Part shown: piece after piece, positions 6,166-6,889 of the stretch
How positions within the stretch are numbered: the stretch's first letter is position 1
Layout: every line of letters begins with the position of its first letter
DNA from: DASRZM01 sp035686365
GTDB taxonomy: Bacteria > Pseudomonadota > Gammaproteobacteria > Xanthomonadales > Xanthomonadaceae
Reading direction: 5' to 3'
Assembly: GCA_035686365.1 (NCBI GenBank)
Contig: DASRZM010000082.1
Coordinates: 1 to 6,889, forward strand
DNA: 6,889 nt
Program-made: the position numbers and the translations under genes
Notes under the pieces: model-generated
What the model was told of the DNA's origin: nothing
The model's input: the letters and a program-made list of their open reading frames with translations, nothing else
Databases searched by the model: none

Positions 6166-6889
6166 AGCCCAAGCGACCGCCGCTGACGCGTTCGCGCCCT
6201 TCCAGGTCGCAGAAGGTCCGCACATCGGAAAACCCGGCCGCCTCGAGGAGCGAGCGCACCGCCGGACCCTGGTCGAACCCGTGCTCGAGCAGCAGCCTGC
6301 CGCCCGGAAACAGGTGCGCCGGCGCACCGGCAACGATCGCACGGATCGCATCGAGCCCGTCGACTCCCGAGACCAGAGCAGCCCGCGGCTCGTAGCGCAG
6401 GTCCCCCTGCTCCAGGTGCGGATCGTCCTGCGCAATGTACGGGGGGTTACCCACGATCGCGTCGAAGCGCCTGCCTTCGACGGCCGAGTACCATTCCCCG
6501 CACGCGAACCAGACATTGGCGACACCGTTTGCGCGCGCATTGGCGCGCGCCACCTCCAGCGCCTGCGCGCTGGCATCGGTCGCCATGACCTGTGCTCGTG
6601 GCCGCTCGCTGGCGATCGCGAGCGCGATCGCACCGCTGCCGGTGCCCAGGTCCAGAACCTTCTCCGGCCCGGCCGCATCGATGCGCTCCAACGCAAGCTC
6701 GACCAGCAGCTCGGTTTCCGGACGCGGAATCAGCGTGTCGGGCGTGACCTGGAGTTCCAGCGTCCAGAACGGCCGCCGGCCGACCAGGTAGGCGACCGGC
6801 TCGCCCGCCTCGCGGCGCTGCAGCAGCCCGGCATAACGCGCGCGCAGCGCGGTGTCGGCTCGGTCGCGCGCATGCGCGTAGAGCCAGGC
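6164..6889 (-). CDS. prmC: Release factor glutamine methyltransferase, N-terminus outside window
   Basis: PrmC (HemK) N5-methylates the glutamine of the GGQ motif in peptide chain release factors RF1 and RF2, using S-adenosylmethionine, in the cytosol. The 241 visible codons run in frame to the window edge and begin AWLYAHARDR. Comparison with the 277-residue E. coli protein suggests roughly 35 residues are missing. Family landmarks are the N-terminal helical part with RREAGEPVAYLVG, LIPRPETELLVE, SAM-binding motif I VLDLGTGSG (about visible residues 78-86), and the substrate-glutamine motif NPPYIA (148-153) followed by DPHLEQGDLRYEPRAAL. An apparent TTG start at 6691 is internal, since the conserved domain continues upstream of it. 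The C-terminus RVSGGRLG is about as long as that of E. coli PrmC, and the stop lies within the REP-related hairpin. The gene often follows prfA, which would lie beyond the right edge. Confidence 0.93.
   Translation of the reverse strand, partial: AWLYAHARDRADTALRARYAGLLQRREAGEPVAYLVGRRPFWTLELQVTPDTLIPRPETELLVELALERIDAAGPEKVLDLGTGSGAIALAIASERPRAQVMATDASAQALEVARANARANGVANVWFACGEWYSAVEGRRFDAIVGNPPYIAQDDPHLEQGDLRYEPRAALVSGVDGLDAIRAIVAGAPAHLFPGGRLLLEHGFDQGPAVRSLLEAAGFSDVRTFCDLEGRERVSGGRLG

Noticed and set aside
6164..6691. prmC starting at the TTG at 6691
   Set aside because: Translation upstream in the same frame gives LIPRPETELLVE and REAGEPVAYLVG, conserved PrmC segments, so the gene continues past the window edge.

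Overview
The window is a 6.9 kb, very GC-rich chromosomal fragment. It most likely comes from a gammaproteobacterium. The NAGGN gene pair, the patatin/BamA-type outer membrane protein and GTGGGAG-headed REP elements fit a Xanthomonadales- or Pseudomonas-like background, but nothing here fixes the genus. The left edge looks like a contig end: a poly-C tract runs into a degraded repeat. The right edge cuts through a gene.

Layout, left to right. Positions 1-100 hold the poly-C end and a head-to-head pair of REP-like palindromes. Positions 101-3647 (minus strand, read right to left) hold a two-gene operon: an asparagine-synthetase-like amidotransferase (asnO, 1872-3647), then 4 nt later an N-acetylglutaminylglutamine synthetase (ngg, 101-1867). 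Together they should make the compatible solute N-acetylglutaminylglutamine amide (NAGGN): Ngg acetylates glutamine and ligates a second glutamine, and AsnO amidates the dipeptide. Positions 3648-3901 form the divergent intergenic region, with another head-to-head REP pair flanked by two weak candidate promoters that point outward. Positions 3902-6124 (plus) encode a 740-aa secreted patatin phospholipase fused to a POTRA and a BamA-like beta-barrel (PlpD-like, type Vd autotransporter architecture). Positions 6164-6889 (minus) hold the 3' 241 codons of prmC, the methyltransferase that modifies the GGQ glutamine of release factors. Its stop codon sits inside a perfect 10-bp inverted repeat of the same REP family, and it converges on the patatin gene.

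The three units (osmolyte synthesis, lipase/secretion, translation termination) show no functional link. The protein families are known, and I see no convincing undescribed protein system. The most distinctive signal is the dispersed REP-like family: five copies in all five places where sequence lies outside or at the edge of genes. Two full copies differ by a compensatory base-pair swap in the stem, and two pairs share the same head-to-head geometry.
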